From Planococcus citri (taxonomy: Eukaryota > Arthropoda > Insecta > Hemiptera > Pseudococcidae): DNA of 64,000 nucleotides. The DNA is taken from the NCBI RefSeq assembly GCF_950023065.1, contig NC_088680.1:29376559-29440558 (forward strand), written 5' to 3'. This document shows, piece by piece, positions 23,303 through 33,616 of the stretch. The notes beneath the pieces were generated by a model. The model worked only from the letters and a program-made list of their open reading frames with translations. It searched no databases and was not told where the DNA came from. How positions within the stretch are numbered: position 1 is the stretch's first letter; the number at the start of each line of letters is the position of its first letter. The position numbers and the translations under genes were made by a program.

Positions 23303-23451
23303 TTGCAGTAAGTAGGATAGGTATTTTTGGATTTGCACTGGAAGCTCTGCTGGAGGATGAAGAAGGTTGGTTTTTATTGAACTTGACTTTGACCTTGGAA
23401 GTACCTAGCTTTAAGATGGCCTTCATCTTGATCTTTGTGGTGACTTTGACC
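23303..23451 (-). CDS. candidate internal exon, Lys/Ser-rich
   Basis: On the minus strand, ACCGCAG (acceptor-like) precedes an open 149-nt stretch. A donor-like GTAAAC follows after CTGCAA, with GT at 23302-23301. In one frame it encodes a Lys/Val-rich then Ser-rich peptide with a run of five Ser. The polypyrimidine tract before the acceptor is poor, and the stretch also contains two direct GGTCAAAGTCA words (see findings), so it may instead be a nuclear-receptor-type regulatory site. Confidence 0.18.
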
Positions 23452-23805
23452 CTGCGGTATTGTTACGTTTAATTCGATTAACATTCGAATTGAACGAATG
23501 AGGTGATTGATGGGATAGTTGGAGGGTTTGGATGAGCATCTGGAAGCGATCTGGTGACTGAGGCGGTTTGGATTTGCATGATGCTTCTTCAGAAAATTTT
23601 TCCGAAGGAACTATTATAGCACAACCTGTCAGATCAGACTAAGCTGAAAGGCTCATTGAAAAGGCCAGTGCTCGTACTTGGTTACTTTTTGAGTATTCGT
23701 GATGTTTTCCCCAAAATATGAGCAGATATAAAACTTCACATTTTTAACCAACATTTTCGATATAAATTCCAATATTTTGGCAACATTGTCGAAAAATTAT
23801 ATCCC

Positions 23806-25600
23806 CCCCCCATGCTTAAAAAAATCCCACAAAAATTTTCAACAAATTCCGACTTTTTTGGTAAAATTTTCAAAAAAGCTGTTTTTTGTTTAAATTGTTC
23901 AAGTCCCGATTATTCGTCGAAATTTTCAAGAATTTTGATTTTTGGCAAAAATCCAGCTTTCCTATCAAAAAATGCTGCTCTTCATCAAAATTGACAAAAA
24001 ATCTCGCTGTTGGCAAACTCTTCAAATTATCGATAAATTCCAATTTTTTGGAAAAATTTTCAAAAAAATCTGATTTTTTCCATGATTTTCAAAATTTTTT
24101 ACTTTTAACCACAATTATTGTTGAATAGTTTTGCTTTTCTGTCAAAACTCCCAGAAATCCAGCTTTTCCTTCAAAAAATTTTGTTTTTCATAAAAATTGA
24201 TGAAAAATCTTTCTCGTAGCAAAAATTGCAAAAAAATCCGGATTCTGCTAAAATTATCAAAAAAATTCTGATTTTCATTTCAAGTTATCAATAAATTTCA
24301 ATTTTATGGAAAAATTTTCAAAAAATCTGATTTTTTCCAAGATTTTTAAAAATTGTTATTTTTGGCCGAAATTGTAAAGTAGTTTTGCTTTTCTGCCAAA
24401 AATGCCAAAAATCCAGCTTTTCTTTCAAAAAGTTCTGCTCTTTATCAAAATTGACAAAAAATCTTGCTATACTTCAGCCAAAATCGTCAAAAAATTCGAA
24501 TTCTGCCAAAATTACCAACAATTCTGATTTTCTTCTCAAGTTGTCAATAAATTCCAATTTTCTAGATAAATGTTCAAAAAATCCGATGTTTTCCCAGAAT
24601 TTCAAAAAATTTTATTGTTGACCAAAATTGTCAAGTGGTTTTGCTTTTATGCCAAAACTGCCAAAAATCCAGTTTTTATAATTCTTTCAAAAAATTCTGC
24701 TCTTTAGGTATCAAAATTGATAAAACATCTTACTGTTAGCCAAAGTTACCAAAAAGTCGTGATTTTCTGCCAAAAAATGACCCAAAAATTCTAATTTTCT
24801 TCTCAAGTCATCAATAAATTCCAATTTTTGAAAAAAGTTTCAAAAATCTAATTTTTACCAAAATGTTTTATTTTTATTTTTTTGCCAAAATTTTCGAACG
24901 ATGTCATGCTTTTCTGTCAAAATTGCCAAAAACCCTGCTTTTTATCAAAAAATGTGGTTTTTTGTCAAAATTTTCAAAAAATGTGGTTTTTTGTCAAAAT
25001 TTTCAAAAAATGTAGCTTTTTGCCAAAATTATTGAAAAAAAAACTGTTTTCTGCCCGAATTGCCAATACCTCACTTTCCGCCAAAATAAGCAGCAAAAAA
25101 TCTATTTTTTTTGTCAATGTTGCCAAAGTCTGCTGCGCTCCCTTGCTAAACATTATTGAAAATTGTCGCTTATTACTGCAAAAAAATATCAAAAAGTAAC
25201 AACGTTGTTTCCAAAAAATATCCAAAAATGTCGCTTTTCTGCTAGAAATTGCCAAAAAGTGTCGGTTTTTCACCCAAAAATTGAAAAGAAGCCTCGATTT
25301 TTCGACAAAACTCTCAAGAAAGTATGCACCTTTTTTTCGCCAATAAATAAATACGGTACATAGTACATACCTTCTTGCTTTTGTCCGAATTCGCTTTTGA
25401 GAAAAATTGCAAAAAAAAATGTTACTTTCTCCCCAAAAATTACCCAAAAGGCACCAACACTTAAAAAAAGTCCTAAATTTTTTCAAAAATTCTCGTTTTT
25501 CTACCCGTCTCACTTTTTTGCTAAAAATTTCCAAAATATCACTTTTTTTTGTCAATTACAGTATTCTCAAAAAGTTTTGCCTTTTTGATAATTTCGTGAT
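23806..25600. repeat. degenerate array with about 255-bp higher-order period
   Basis: The array is built of 29-40 bp subunits (CAAAATTTTCAAAAAA, GCTTTTCTGCCAAAA, TCCAGCTTTTC). The landmark ATCCAG(C/T)TTTT falls at 23951, 24157, 24411 and 24667, with a weaker ACCCTGCTTTT near 24934. Successive spacings are about 206, 254, 256 and 266 bp, so a multi-subunit higher-order unit was amplified. A nearly perfect 29-bp duplication sits at 24952-25009. Orientation is opposite to the arrays at 13.0, 20.9 and 48.0 kb. The longest frame in the window (193 codons, minus, 24974-25555) lies inside and is not a gene. Confidence 0.8.
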
Positions 25601-26654
25601 GACTTTTGCAACCAATATAGACACAATCTGATAGTCCGGCTATTCTTCTGGATTTCAATCAGAATTGTTTTAGTAAGAAAAAAAAACTCAGAAACGTGTA
25701 ATCAGCCGAAGATAATGAAGAGTGGGCGGAGGGGGGGGGGGGGGGGTAAAATAAAAAAATAACACAATTTTTCAAGTCTTCAAAATCTGACATTTTTCTT
25801 TCTATGGAATCTGCAATTTTTGGTAAATCTGGATAGTACATTTATTTTCAGACCTGACTTCATGTTCCGGCGTAGTATCTGCTGGTTTCTCCCCTCCACT
25901 TTCCCCTCATACAACTCATTCCATCAGTACAGATTCGTCTTCTGTCTGTTAACTTCGTGTCCTCGTATGAACATTGAGATCACAAATTGTCTAATTCCAA
26001 CAACACAAGCACTGGAATTTGTTTTCTGAAACCGAAGTGAGTCGAATTTTTCACCGAGATACAGTTCAAAAATTTTCTCCTGTGCCACATTTTGAAATTT
26101 TCACAGAATTCCGTCAAAATAATCTCGATTTCCATAACAAAGGGTAAATTTTCTCATCAAAAAATTTAAAAAAGTGGGGGTTCGAGAAATCATTCAAAAT
26201 TCTATACAAATTGCTCAAATTTCTCCGAACCCAACAAAATCATCGAATCGTCGAATTCTATCAACACAAATGATGCTGCGGAAAAATTTCTTCATTTGAA
26301 AACCTGCTCGTAGATAGATGTTTCAGCGGAGATGCAACTCGATATAAAATATGCGATTTAATCTGTCAAAACTGACAAATAACAGGTAATAGTTAGAAGA
26401 ATCTCTATGAATGGATTACATTGTCACGGTATTAGCGAACAGATAGTATACAGATAACGAAGAAAATACCGTCGAGATGAGGGTAGGGGGGCAGGAGCAG
26501 GGAAACGGAGAAGAAAAAATACACATCGGCTGAGTAATAGTGCAGGTAATAGTACGTCGTCGTGAAAGCATAGAGCATCGACCAGTAAGTACAATACGAG
26601 AACCGTCGATGAGGTGAAAATAGAAGAGAGGGGAATGGTCTCTCGGTGAAGGAC
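25601..26654. other. non-coding stretch with G16 tract
   Basis: AT-rich sequence with an uninterrupted G16 at 25731-25746. After 26330 the texture becomes mixed, with CpG and TACG words. No supported gene. Confidence 0.5.
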
Positions 26655-26822
26655 CTACTTAAAAGTAGCAAATTTATAATGCGCTTTAGCATGTGCACGG
26701 CGCGAACAGCGAACTTTTATGACGAACGATACGATGCGTATTCCGGCATCGAGAACGTATACGCGCATACACAACAGTAGCGCGATGCTGCACAACGAAC
26801 CGAGAACCGGAACATGACCCAT
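26655..26822 (-). CDS. hypothetical small protein with hydrophobic N-terminus
   Basis: Minus-strand ATG (near 26822) in the context GTGGTGATGG opens a frame of about 55 codons. The first 20 residues (MGHVPVLGSLCSIALLLCMR) are hydrophobic and look like a signal peptide or anchor. The remainder is basic. Composition is balanced and CpG-bearing, unlike chance AT frames. It ends in TTTTAAGTAGGTCC. No domain is recognised and no promoter was defined. Confidence 0.2.
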   Translation of the reverse strand: MGHVPVLGSLCSIALLLCMRVYVLDAGIRIVSFVIKVRCSRRAHAKAHYKFATFK

Positions 26823-27134
26823 CACCACGATTTTCAATTTAGGCCACAACTTTCACGGAGGACCTACTTACACGTACTATTACCCGTAGTTATCTGCTGC
26901 TCGTTCCGATTGCCAACATCGAGTATAATAATATTATAGGTACTTATATACTATACAGACATAGTACACCATACCATACCTTTAGCTATACATTTTATAT
27001 ACATTATTATAATGCTCTTCTAAGAAAAATTCTCAGTAGTTTACCTTTTTTAGACGATTTTTCTGAAACGAACAAGATGAATAACTATACCAATACGCAA
27101 GAGTCAGGCCTGAATGCAGCATAAGTGCTACCTA

Positions 27135-27720
27135 CTACCTATATATAGGAATTAGCGTACGTATATTAATGTGTTCTATCTCGCATACGTGCTTATTTAA
27201 CAATAATGTAAATACGATTAAAAACCAATTGACTATGTATGTACGAGTAAGTAGAAGTAGGTACGAGCACATTTCGTAATACAAGTACAAATATTTATTT
27301 TCGCCTTTTTCTTCACCTTCGACTTGCCAGAATATTAACCAACCGTTATCGAAATGCCCCGCATTGTGATGTGTTTGCATAAGTGCACAATCCAACCAGA
27401 TATCAATTTCTTCACAAAAATAGTCGCTAGTCATCCTCATCTTGCCCTTCCTGGTGATGTTTTATTGGACGTATGTAGTTCGATGACCTTGTCGTTGACC
27501 GAATAAACTTTACTAGTCTTATGTAAACACGTAATAACGGATATTAATACGACAATATCGTCGGTATTTGCTGAATTCGTTAATCTTGCGTTGTATATTT
27601 TCAAGCCTTGGTCGAGCAATTGGCACTGCAGACCTTTCATTACTAGCGTCAACCAGAGCGAAAAATATCGATGGCGAATTATCATCGAGCAGAAAGCCGT
27701 AAAAGGGAAAAAGAAAGGTC
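27135..27720 (-). pseudogene. codon-like minus-strand relic in shifting frames
   Basis: Three overlapping minus-strand frames look protein-like in succession. One covers about 27720-27530 (Asp/Asn/Arg-rich, ending in a TAA-type stop). One runs from an ATG at 27685 to a TGA near 27437 (82 codons, with an Ile/Val-rich core). One runs from an ATG at 27440 to 27135 (101 codons, Trp/Glu-rich at first, then hydrophobic). The last two overlap as ATGA. Base composition is balanced over 27430-27690. This pattern fits an eroded or frameshifted coding sequence, but exons of a living gene or chance are possible. No family recognised. Confidence 0.25.
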
Positions 27721-27989
27721 TTGAGAAAATTTCAACTAACCGAATGGAGAATTGAGAGTCTTACCAAATCACTTATAGTCCGAAAATTGAATGAATTGAT
27801 GACAAAATTAAGAGGCCAATCATTTCTCAAAAACCATGTTTCTGGCTACATTTAAATTGCAATCACATTCGGAGGTCCAATTTTGTATTTCAAGGGCTAC
27901 TTTCGAAACGAGTAAGAAAACGTGCATTTTTGTACTCAATTTTTTTTAAAAGAGGCCTTTAAATCACGGATTGTTAAGAAAAAATTGCT

Positions 27990-28800
27990 GGAAGATTTGG
28001 ACTACATTTCGTGAAGACCTTCATTTCGAGTTGAAAGTCACTCAGAAAAAATGTAGCTCTGAAGGTGCGCTTGGAAGGGAGATATGGGTCCTCAAAGAGG
28101 AGGCATTATTGAAAAAAATCTTCCAACCTTTTTTAGGAAAAATGGTCCGGTTCCAAAAGATAGTATTTGAGATTCGCAATTAAAAATTTCCAAATCGCTT
28201 ATTTTGAGGTAAATTTGTGTTTTGAATTTTTTTCCCCAAACACCTTGAATTAATTATACCAAATCATCTAAAGATATCAGTCCTAAAACAGAGGAAATAT
28301 TTTGAAATACAGCGGTGCCAATTTTCTGGTTATTGCAAATTTGAAAACATCGAGAAAAATAGCCAAAAATTCAACATTTTTTGGAGTTTTTTGAAATTGA
28401 GCCATAATGACCAAAAAATTGGCACCATCGTATTCCAAAATGTTTCCTCAATTTCAGAAACGATATCAAAACGCGAATATACCAAAAATAAGCAATTTGC
28501 AAATTGTCAGAGGTTCGTTAGAATTCTAAAACATTGAAGTGGTCTCGGATTTTGATGGCAATAGTCTGGGTCAACGCAGAATCTCAAATACATGCAATTT
28601 TTTGGAACTGGACTATTTTCTCTGAAACATGTAAGGTAAGTGATAATAACCACGATTTTTTCAAAAATGCTCTTTTTTTTGAAGACCCATATCTCCCTTC
28701 CCGGAAGCATCAGAGCTAAAAAAAATTTCCAAGGGACTACCCAAAATGAAGGGTCTCCTCGGAATTTGGGTAAATTTCTTGAATCTTATTTTTATCATTC
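27990..28800. repeat. long imperfect palindrome (foldback)
   Basis: The two halves are reverse complements of each other around a centre near 28370. Matched landmarks from outside in: TAGCTCTGA near 28051 / TCAGAGCTA near 28710; GGAAGGGAGATATGGGTC (28073-28090) / GACCCATATCTCCCTTCC (28683-28700); TATTTGAGATTC / GAATCTCAAATA; GGTGCCAATTTTCTGGT / ACCAAAAAATTGGCACC. Small indels reduce identity in the middle of the arms. No open frame spans it. A transcript would fold into a hairpin of roughly 370-400 bp. The origin may be a foldback transposon or an inverted duplication. Confidence 0.8.
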
Positions 28801-29419
28801 ACTCAGAAAAACAATTAAATGAGCAAATTCGGTGATTGAGTGACCGGGAGATTTCCTCAGTAGCTGGATTTAAAAATGTTTTTGCTAAAATTTGAGCAAT
28901 TTTTTCGAATAAATATTTAGTCAAAATCAACCTGACTATAACGGGACGGTAATTTTCTCAAAACTTGATTCTTATCTACTATTTTTAGTCATGTCAAATT
29001 GTCTTTCGAAATTGAATTCAATCAAGATTGTGAGGCTTCATAAAGATCAGGTTGATATTTCTCATGATCTGACACATTGGTTCAATTTTTCCAATTTTAC
29101 AAAGATTCTTTCAGATTTAAAAGTAGCACAAGAAGAGGATTCAAACAAATGAAAACTGAGCTTTGAGTGAGAAAAACAGCTCCAAAAATCAAAAACATAA
29201 AAATTTGAAAAAATGACTAAGTACTCGAATTCTAAGATTGCATCAGAACGAGTTGCTGGGGTCTTGATCAAAAAAACACCTCGCGGGAGAAAATTTTGGA
29301 CTTAAACAGGCGCAAAAATATTATGAAAAATATGTCTATCGAAAAGATCACAAAGATGGTAAACCCAAGTTGATAGAGCCTGAATTTCAATTTCACTCCA
29401 CTTACAGTGTTTTTTTAAA

Positions 29420-29700
29420 AACTAAATAATGCAAAAAATTCGCTGGTGGCTCCTAAATGGTTCGAAACCATCACCAATCGATTCGGGAGGTTGAAAATAG
29501 AGTACAAACCAATTTTTCATCCTTTTATGCCAATTTGATCAACTTTTGATTTTTTTCATAAGAAATGAGCCAAATTTGAATTCTCAAAATTTACCAAAAA
29601 CTATAAAATGAATTTTAGCGCCTGAAATTTTTGTGGGCAGTGCATTTTGGGGCCCTCATTCGATTCCCCCTTCTCTGATTCAAAAAATTTTGTGCTGTTT
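29420..29700 (+). repeat. dispersed repeat family, copy 1
   Basis: This segment (CGCTGGTGGCTCC, then AAACCATCACCAAT and GATTCGGGAGGT, then TTTGATCAACTTTTGATTTTTT) aligns with 60000-60230 (CGCTGGAGGTTCT, AAACCATCACTAAT, GATTCGAGAGGT, TTTGATCAAATTTTGATTCTTT). It also aligns, inverted, with 63010-63065. No termini or coding sequence were found. Confidence 0.6.
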
Positions 29701-30073
29701 GAGATTGATTCCATGAGAACCCTCATAAAATCGAAACACTAGGCTAAGGCACACACCATTCTCTTCTTACTATAGACAGTAAAATCACTTTTGACATGTA
29801 TCAATCAAATTCAAGGAAGGAAGCCTAGAAGGAATCGAGGCAGTAAAATCTTGGGAGGGGAGGGGAGAGGAGAGGAGTTGGGATAGAATGGAGCTGATCC
29901 AAAACGAGGGGGGAGAGCGTTAAATTAAAAAATTAAAAAAATTATACCATACGTAGAGGTAAAAATAACACCGTCTAATTCACTCGAACGCAGATTATAT
30001 CATAAATTACGCGGGCTAAAAAATCGCGCTTTTTCTCCGCTACCTCATTTCTCTCCTTTCTTCGAACTCCGCG

Positions 30074-30418
30074 ATGAAGCGAACACCGTGCTGGTGTAAC
30101 AATGTCAAGTACATAAATGCCAAGGAGAACTACACAGTATACACACATCTGATTGGCGCTCTTCGCCTTGTTGTACGTATAATAGTACGAGCACCTCGAT
30201 CAAAAACAAACATTATTCTAACTCTGGACTACGTACAAGTCATGTACTTCTATAAACGGAGTCTCTCATCTGCATTAAAAATTAAGTTCACAAGTTTCGC
30301 AGTCACGAATCTGGCGCGTATGGGTTTTAAAATATGCTTAGCCTGTATACACTTGGAACACTTCGCTCGGCTCTTTCGTTATGTTGTACTCGTACTATAC
30401 GAGTATTTCCTTAGGTAA
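30074..30418 (+). CDS. hypothetical 114-residue protein, best ORF in window
   Basis: An ATG-initiated frame of 114 codons with balanced codon use throughout (AAG, GTC, TAC, CTG, GAC, GCC frequent), in a CpG-bearing patch. The N-terminus is MKRTPCWCNNVKYINAKENY with a Cys-Trp-Cys. Two moderately hydrophobic stretches lie near residues 25-40 and 95-114. No known domain is recognised. The region before it is pyrimidine-rich (CATTTCTCTCCTTTCTTCG). The last codons CTT AGG TAA could instead be an exon end before GTAAAAG, so the frame may belong to a spliced gene. It contains GTACTCGTACTATACGAG, a word typical of non-coding islands here, which argues for caution. Confidence 0.35.
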   Translation: MKRTPCWCNNVKYINAKENYTVYTHLIGALRLVVRIIVRAPRSKTNIILTLDYVQVMYFYKRSLSSALKIKFTSFAVTNLARMGFKICLACIHLEHFARLFRYVVLVLYEYFLR

Positions 30419-30493
30419 AAGTATGATTAGATCTGTAAAATTACCGCGTGCTTCGCGTGGCGAATAGTAGGTCATTACTCCAAGTGTTTCTTC

Positions 30494-30511
30494 CATCATC
30501 ATCATCATCAT
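30494..30511. repeat. (CAT)6 microsatellite
   Basis: Six perfect CAT triplets. Confidence 0.9.
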
Positions 30512-31032
30512 CAGATCATCTCAACTTCTCTATACGTGTATATGTATAATGTAGAAAAAAACACACACGTTTGCTTGGATTAATAAATTTTTCTCAATGC
30601 AAATCACATCACATATGTGCACGTAGCAGTTAGAAGGATTCAATGTCGTGAGCTGTAGGTACAGGTAGTGGAGGACCTACCTAGCAGAGGTGCGAGGAGA
30701 GTTACCGCAATATTAGAAGAATAGTCGTAAAAAAATCACAATCGAATATTTATCATGGTCGTGAAATTCTATTCAAATAAGGTTGAAATAAATTGAGGTT
30801 TGGTTGGATAAAAATTATCTCTTGAACCTTCGTTTATTCCCTTCTCCCTCGCGATATCAATATTACGTAGAATTTTGGCAGATTGGAGACGAGAAAAAGG
30901 GAAAGAAGAAATACATGAAAAATCTATTCTCAAAAATCCTCTCCTTCATCTTCACTCAGTACCCCAACCCTCTAGAAGAATTTTTCAAGATTGAAATGAT
31001 TAAATCCTTCTAAAAATTCGAATTTATTGTAA

Positions 31033-31481
31033 GAACATCAAGAAATAAAATTGAAGATTTCATGCAGAAAAACAAAAAAACTGGACGCACAGAACGAAAT
31101 CATCCAACTCAAAGTCAATTTAACGCATGTGCAGCAATAATGTTCAAATGCCATGAAAACGAGTCAGATCGACCTGGCCCTGAAGGAATACCACCACGAG
31201 GACCAAGAAATCCGCAAAAAGAACTGCCATAATTCCATTGCCATACCGACGATACGATTCAAAATTATAGACTTGGAACGGGAGGAGCTCAGATATTCCA
31301 TTCGGAACGGCTCGATGAACCGAAACAATGAAAAATATTTTATCCGGGATCGATGAAATATGACACAGATGCGAAAATCTTCGCATGTTCCGGATCTCTG
31401 AGGAGCAGCAGCTACCTTGAAATTGTACGTTTGGTTGAGTCGTTGAAACATCGCAAAAAATCAGAAGGGCAGTGCTTCTAG
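31033..31481 (+). pseudogene. stop-poor coding relic with coiled-coil-like segment
   Basis: Frame 1 (31033-31356) has one internal stop (TAA at 31138) in 107 codons. It encodes a charged, heptad-like Leu/Ile/Lys/Glu stretch before it and a His/Glu/Arg-rich stretch after an ATG at 31153. Codons there are G/C-ending more often than elsewhere (CTG GCC CTG AAG, GAG GAC). The overlapping frame 0 is also protein-like from 31140 to its stop at 31479-31481, with two internal stops, and carries a Gly/Pro-rich part and a Ser-rich C-terminal part. Base composition over 31140-31440 is much less AT-rich than its neighbours. A decayed transposon ORF or processed pseudogene with frameshifts fits. Function unknown. 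Confidence 0.35.
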
Positions 31482-31588
31482 CATGTCATTCAGAGAAGTA
31501 ATTTTTCCATGGCTTTTTCAGGGTTTCCAGACCAGTTTTTCCACAATTTTTCAAAATGTCGACTGAACAGAAAATAGGTAATAGAAGA

Positions 31589-31599
31589 GGGGGGGGGGG
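31589..31599. repeat. G11 tract
   Basis: Uninterrupted run of eleven G. Confidence 0.9.
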
Positions 31600-32444
31600 T
31601 CAATCAAATCCACAAACACTTTTGGCAGGTGTTTGTGAAGCTATGGCCGGTCATTTGAAGTATCAGGATCACGAGAGGAATCCAGAGGGAAGGGTTAGGA
31701 ACCTTGAATATTTGAAAATCAGCATTTCAGTAATTTTCAAAAATCAAAAAAAAAAAAAAAAAAACTTTAAAAGAGGCCTCCGAGAACATTTAAATTTTGA
31801 GTTTACACTTTTACAGAACCTATGCAAGGTTATTGTGCCTCAAAAATGTTCAATTCAGATATCTAACAAAATTTCAAAGGAGTGTCAAAAACACCTTTAC
31901 CACTTCAATTTTTGGAAAAGTTTTGTTTTTCAACCCAATTTACTTTGAAAAAATGCCAATCTGTTTTTCGAAAGTTACTAATAAATAACAGCTGGAAAAT
32001 AATGTTTCAATTTGACCAGAGCAAAGCAAGAAAAGAAAATTCTTAAAAAATTTTTACATGTAATTCTACATTTTCCAAAATGAGAAGTTCTAAAAAATTG
32101 GAAAATTGAGGATTTCGTAATGGTTTTTTTAGTCAAATTTTTGTAAAAATAAAAAATGAGGTCATTTGCGGTAAGCCTGACATTTTTATTTATAAGTTTC
32201 AGCACGGTGGTGATTTTTACATTTTACGTATGACCTGGAGCCGGGCTCTAATTGATCAAATAAAGTCAAACTTGAGGAATGGGGTTCTCTCGGAAGCTAG
32301 AATTGACCCCTGCAGTTTGAAGAGTTAAAGTTGAAAATTACAGAAGTTCATGTTTTTGGAGAAGCATAATTTGGCCCCAAATTGATGAAAAGAGTCAAAA
32401 ATTCATACCATTGGTGAGTATCGCCATTTTGAACAACATATTCA

Positions 32445-32985
32445 AATTTCAGCTTCCTAGGTCATTCCCACCCCATTTAAGGTGGAAAAAACCTTATTTT
32501 GGCCCTATTTTTGACCCCACTCCACTCTTCAAATTGACCTAAGGAGCCCCAATGTCCAGCATACAATGGGATGGTGCCACTTGAGTGTATTTTGCAGGTT
32601 TCAACCTTCCAACCCTATTTGACCTCTCTCCAGGATCAAAAAAGTGGATTTTTTTGGCTATTTCACGTTTTTTTCGACCTTTAGGAAAGCCTACAGCCCC
32701 CAATGAAATTGACCTAGAGGGTCCAAATTTTCACAGTACATTGGGAGGATGTATTAGAAGTGCCTTTCGCTGGTTTAAGCCTTCCAAACCCATTTGACCC
32801 CTTTCCAGGGTGAAAAAAGTGGATTTTTCAGCTATTCTCAAGTTCATTTTTTCAACTTTTAGAACACCCTGTAGCTCCTTCAAATTGACCTAGAGGGTCG
32901 AAATTTGCACAGTACATTATGGGAGGATGCACCCCAAGTGCCTTTTGCAGGTTTCAGCCTTCCAAACCCATTGAATGTTTTTAAC
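32445..32985. repeat. 175-bp tandem repeat, about three units
   Basis: The block AAATTGACCTAGAGGGTC, then CACAGTACATTGGGAGGATG, then GTGCCTTT and AGCCTTCCAAACCCATTTG, recurs. Anchors fall at 32600, 32774 and 32952 (spacing 174-178 bp), with a weaker unit from 32447. A CACCCTGTAGC word inside recalls transposon ends but has no partner. Confidence 0.8.
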
Positions 32986-33364
32986 AGAAAACATTGCCAT
33001 CGTGTTTGAAAAGCCTTCAAAGTTTCTAGTACAAAAATTTGGCTCTTACGTAGCGGCAGACCGCTACGACTTTTTTTAGTTCTACAAAAGGGAATAAAAA
33101 TTTAAAAATTCCAAGTTTAATATTGAAAAAAATGTAAACTAAATTTAAAATCAATACAATAATTATAGATTTTCAAAATTTCGAGCCATTCAACTCCCCC
33201 CTTTTCGGTCCGACTACTTCAAATATTATATGTGCAAATTCTACATTGCAGCGGATGTTTCAACTTCATATCACACAAATACTCTCTTCGTTTGAATTTT
33301 GAAACTCTTGACATCATTCGTAGGAAAAATTATTCAGAAAAATTTTTTCTCACACTTCCCAAAA

Positions 33365-33616
33365 ATGAGTACCATAAGCCTTCCATTATTCGACGAAATC
33401 GAGGGCGTCGAATTTTTACGACTATTCCTCCAATCAATCGCCCTCTTTCCTCTCTCGTCAAATGTTGAATTCAGCCCATCTGCGCAATATCATGCCGGCG
33501 ATCATGTAGCCTACAAAAAAAATAACCAATTCGTCGCTAATAAGAGCTCGTTTAGGAGAGATAATTTTAGGTTAAATAATTCTAAAATGATACCGGTAAG
33601 TGTGTGTAATTTTTAG
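33365..33616 (+). CDS. candidate coding exon with GTAAGT donor
   Basis: From the ATG at 33365 (context CCAAAAATGAG) the frame is open for 83 codons and codon-like, with CAT GCC GGC GAT CAT GTA GCC TAC near the middle. A consensus donor (CCG|GTAAGT) starts at 33596, which would end the exon at 33595 in frame after codon 77. If unspliced the frame stops at 33616. The protein is Phe/Leu-rich first, then Lys/Asn/Arg-rich. An acceptor-like CATTCGTAG lies just upstream at 33316-33324. No family is recognised. The 200 bp that follow are GAGAGA-rich and CpG-bearing. Confidence 0.25.
   Translation: MSTISLPLFDEIEGVEFLRLFLQSIALFPLSSNVEFSPSAQYHAGDHVAYKKNNQFVANKSSFRRDNFRLNNSKMIPVSVCNF

Noticed and set aside
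24974..25555. 193-codon minus-strand open frame, the longest in the window
   Set aside because: It lies wholly inside a degenerate tandem array. Phe/Lys/Asn/Ser dominate and the repeated peptide words follow the DNA repeat.
31556..31948. 130-codon plus-strand frame
   Set aside because: It crosses a G11 and a long A-run (poly-Gly, poly-Lys) and has no codon bias.
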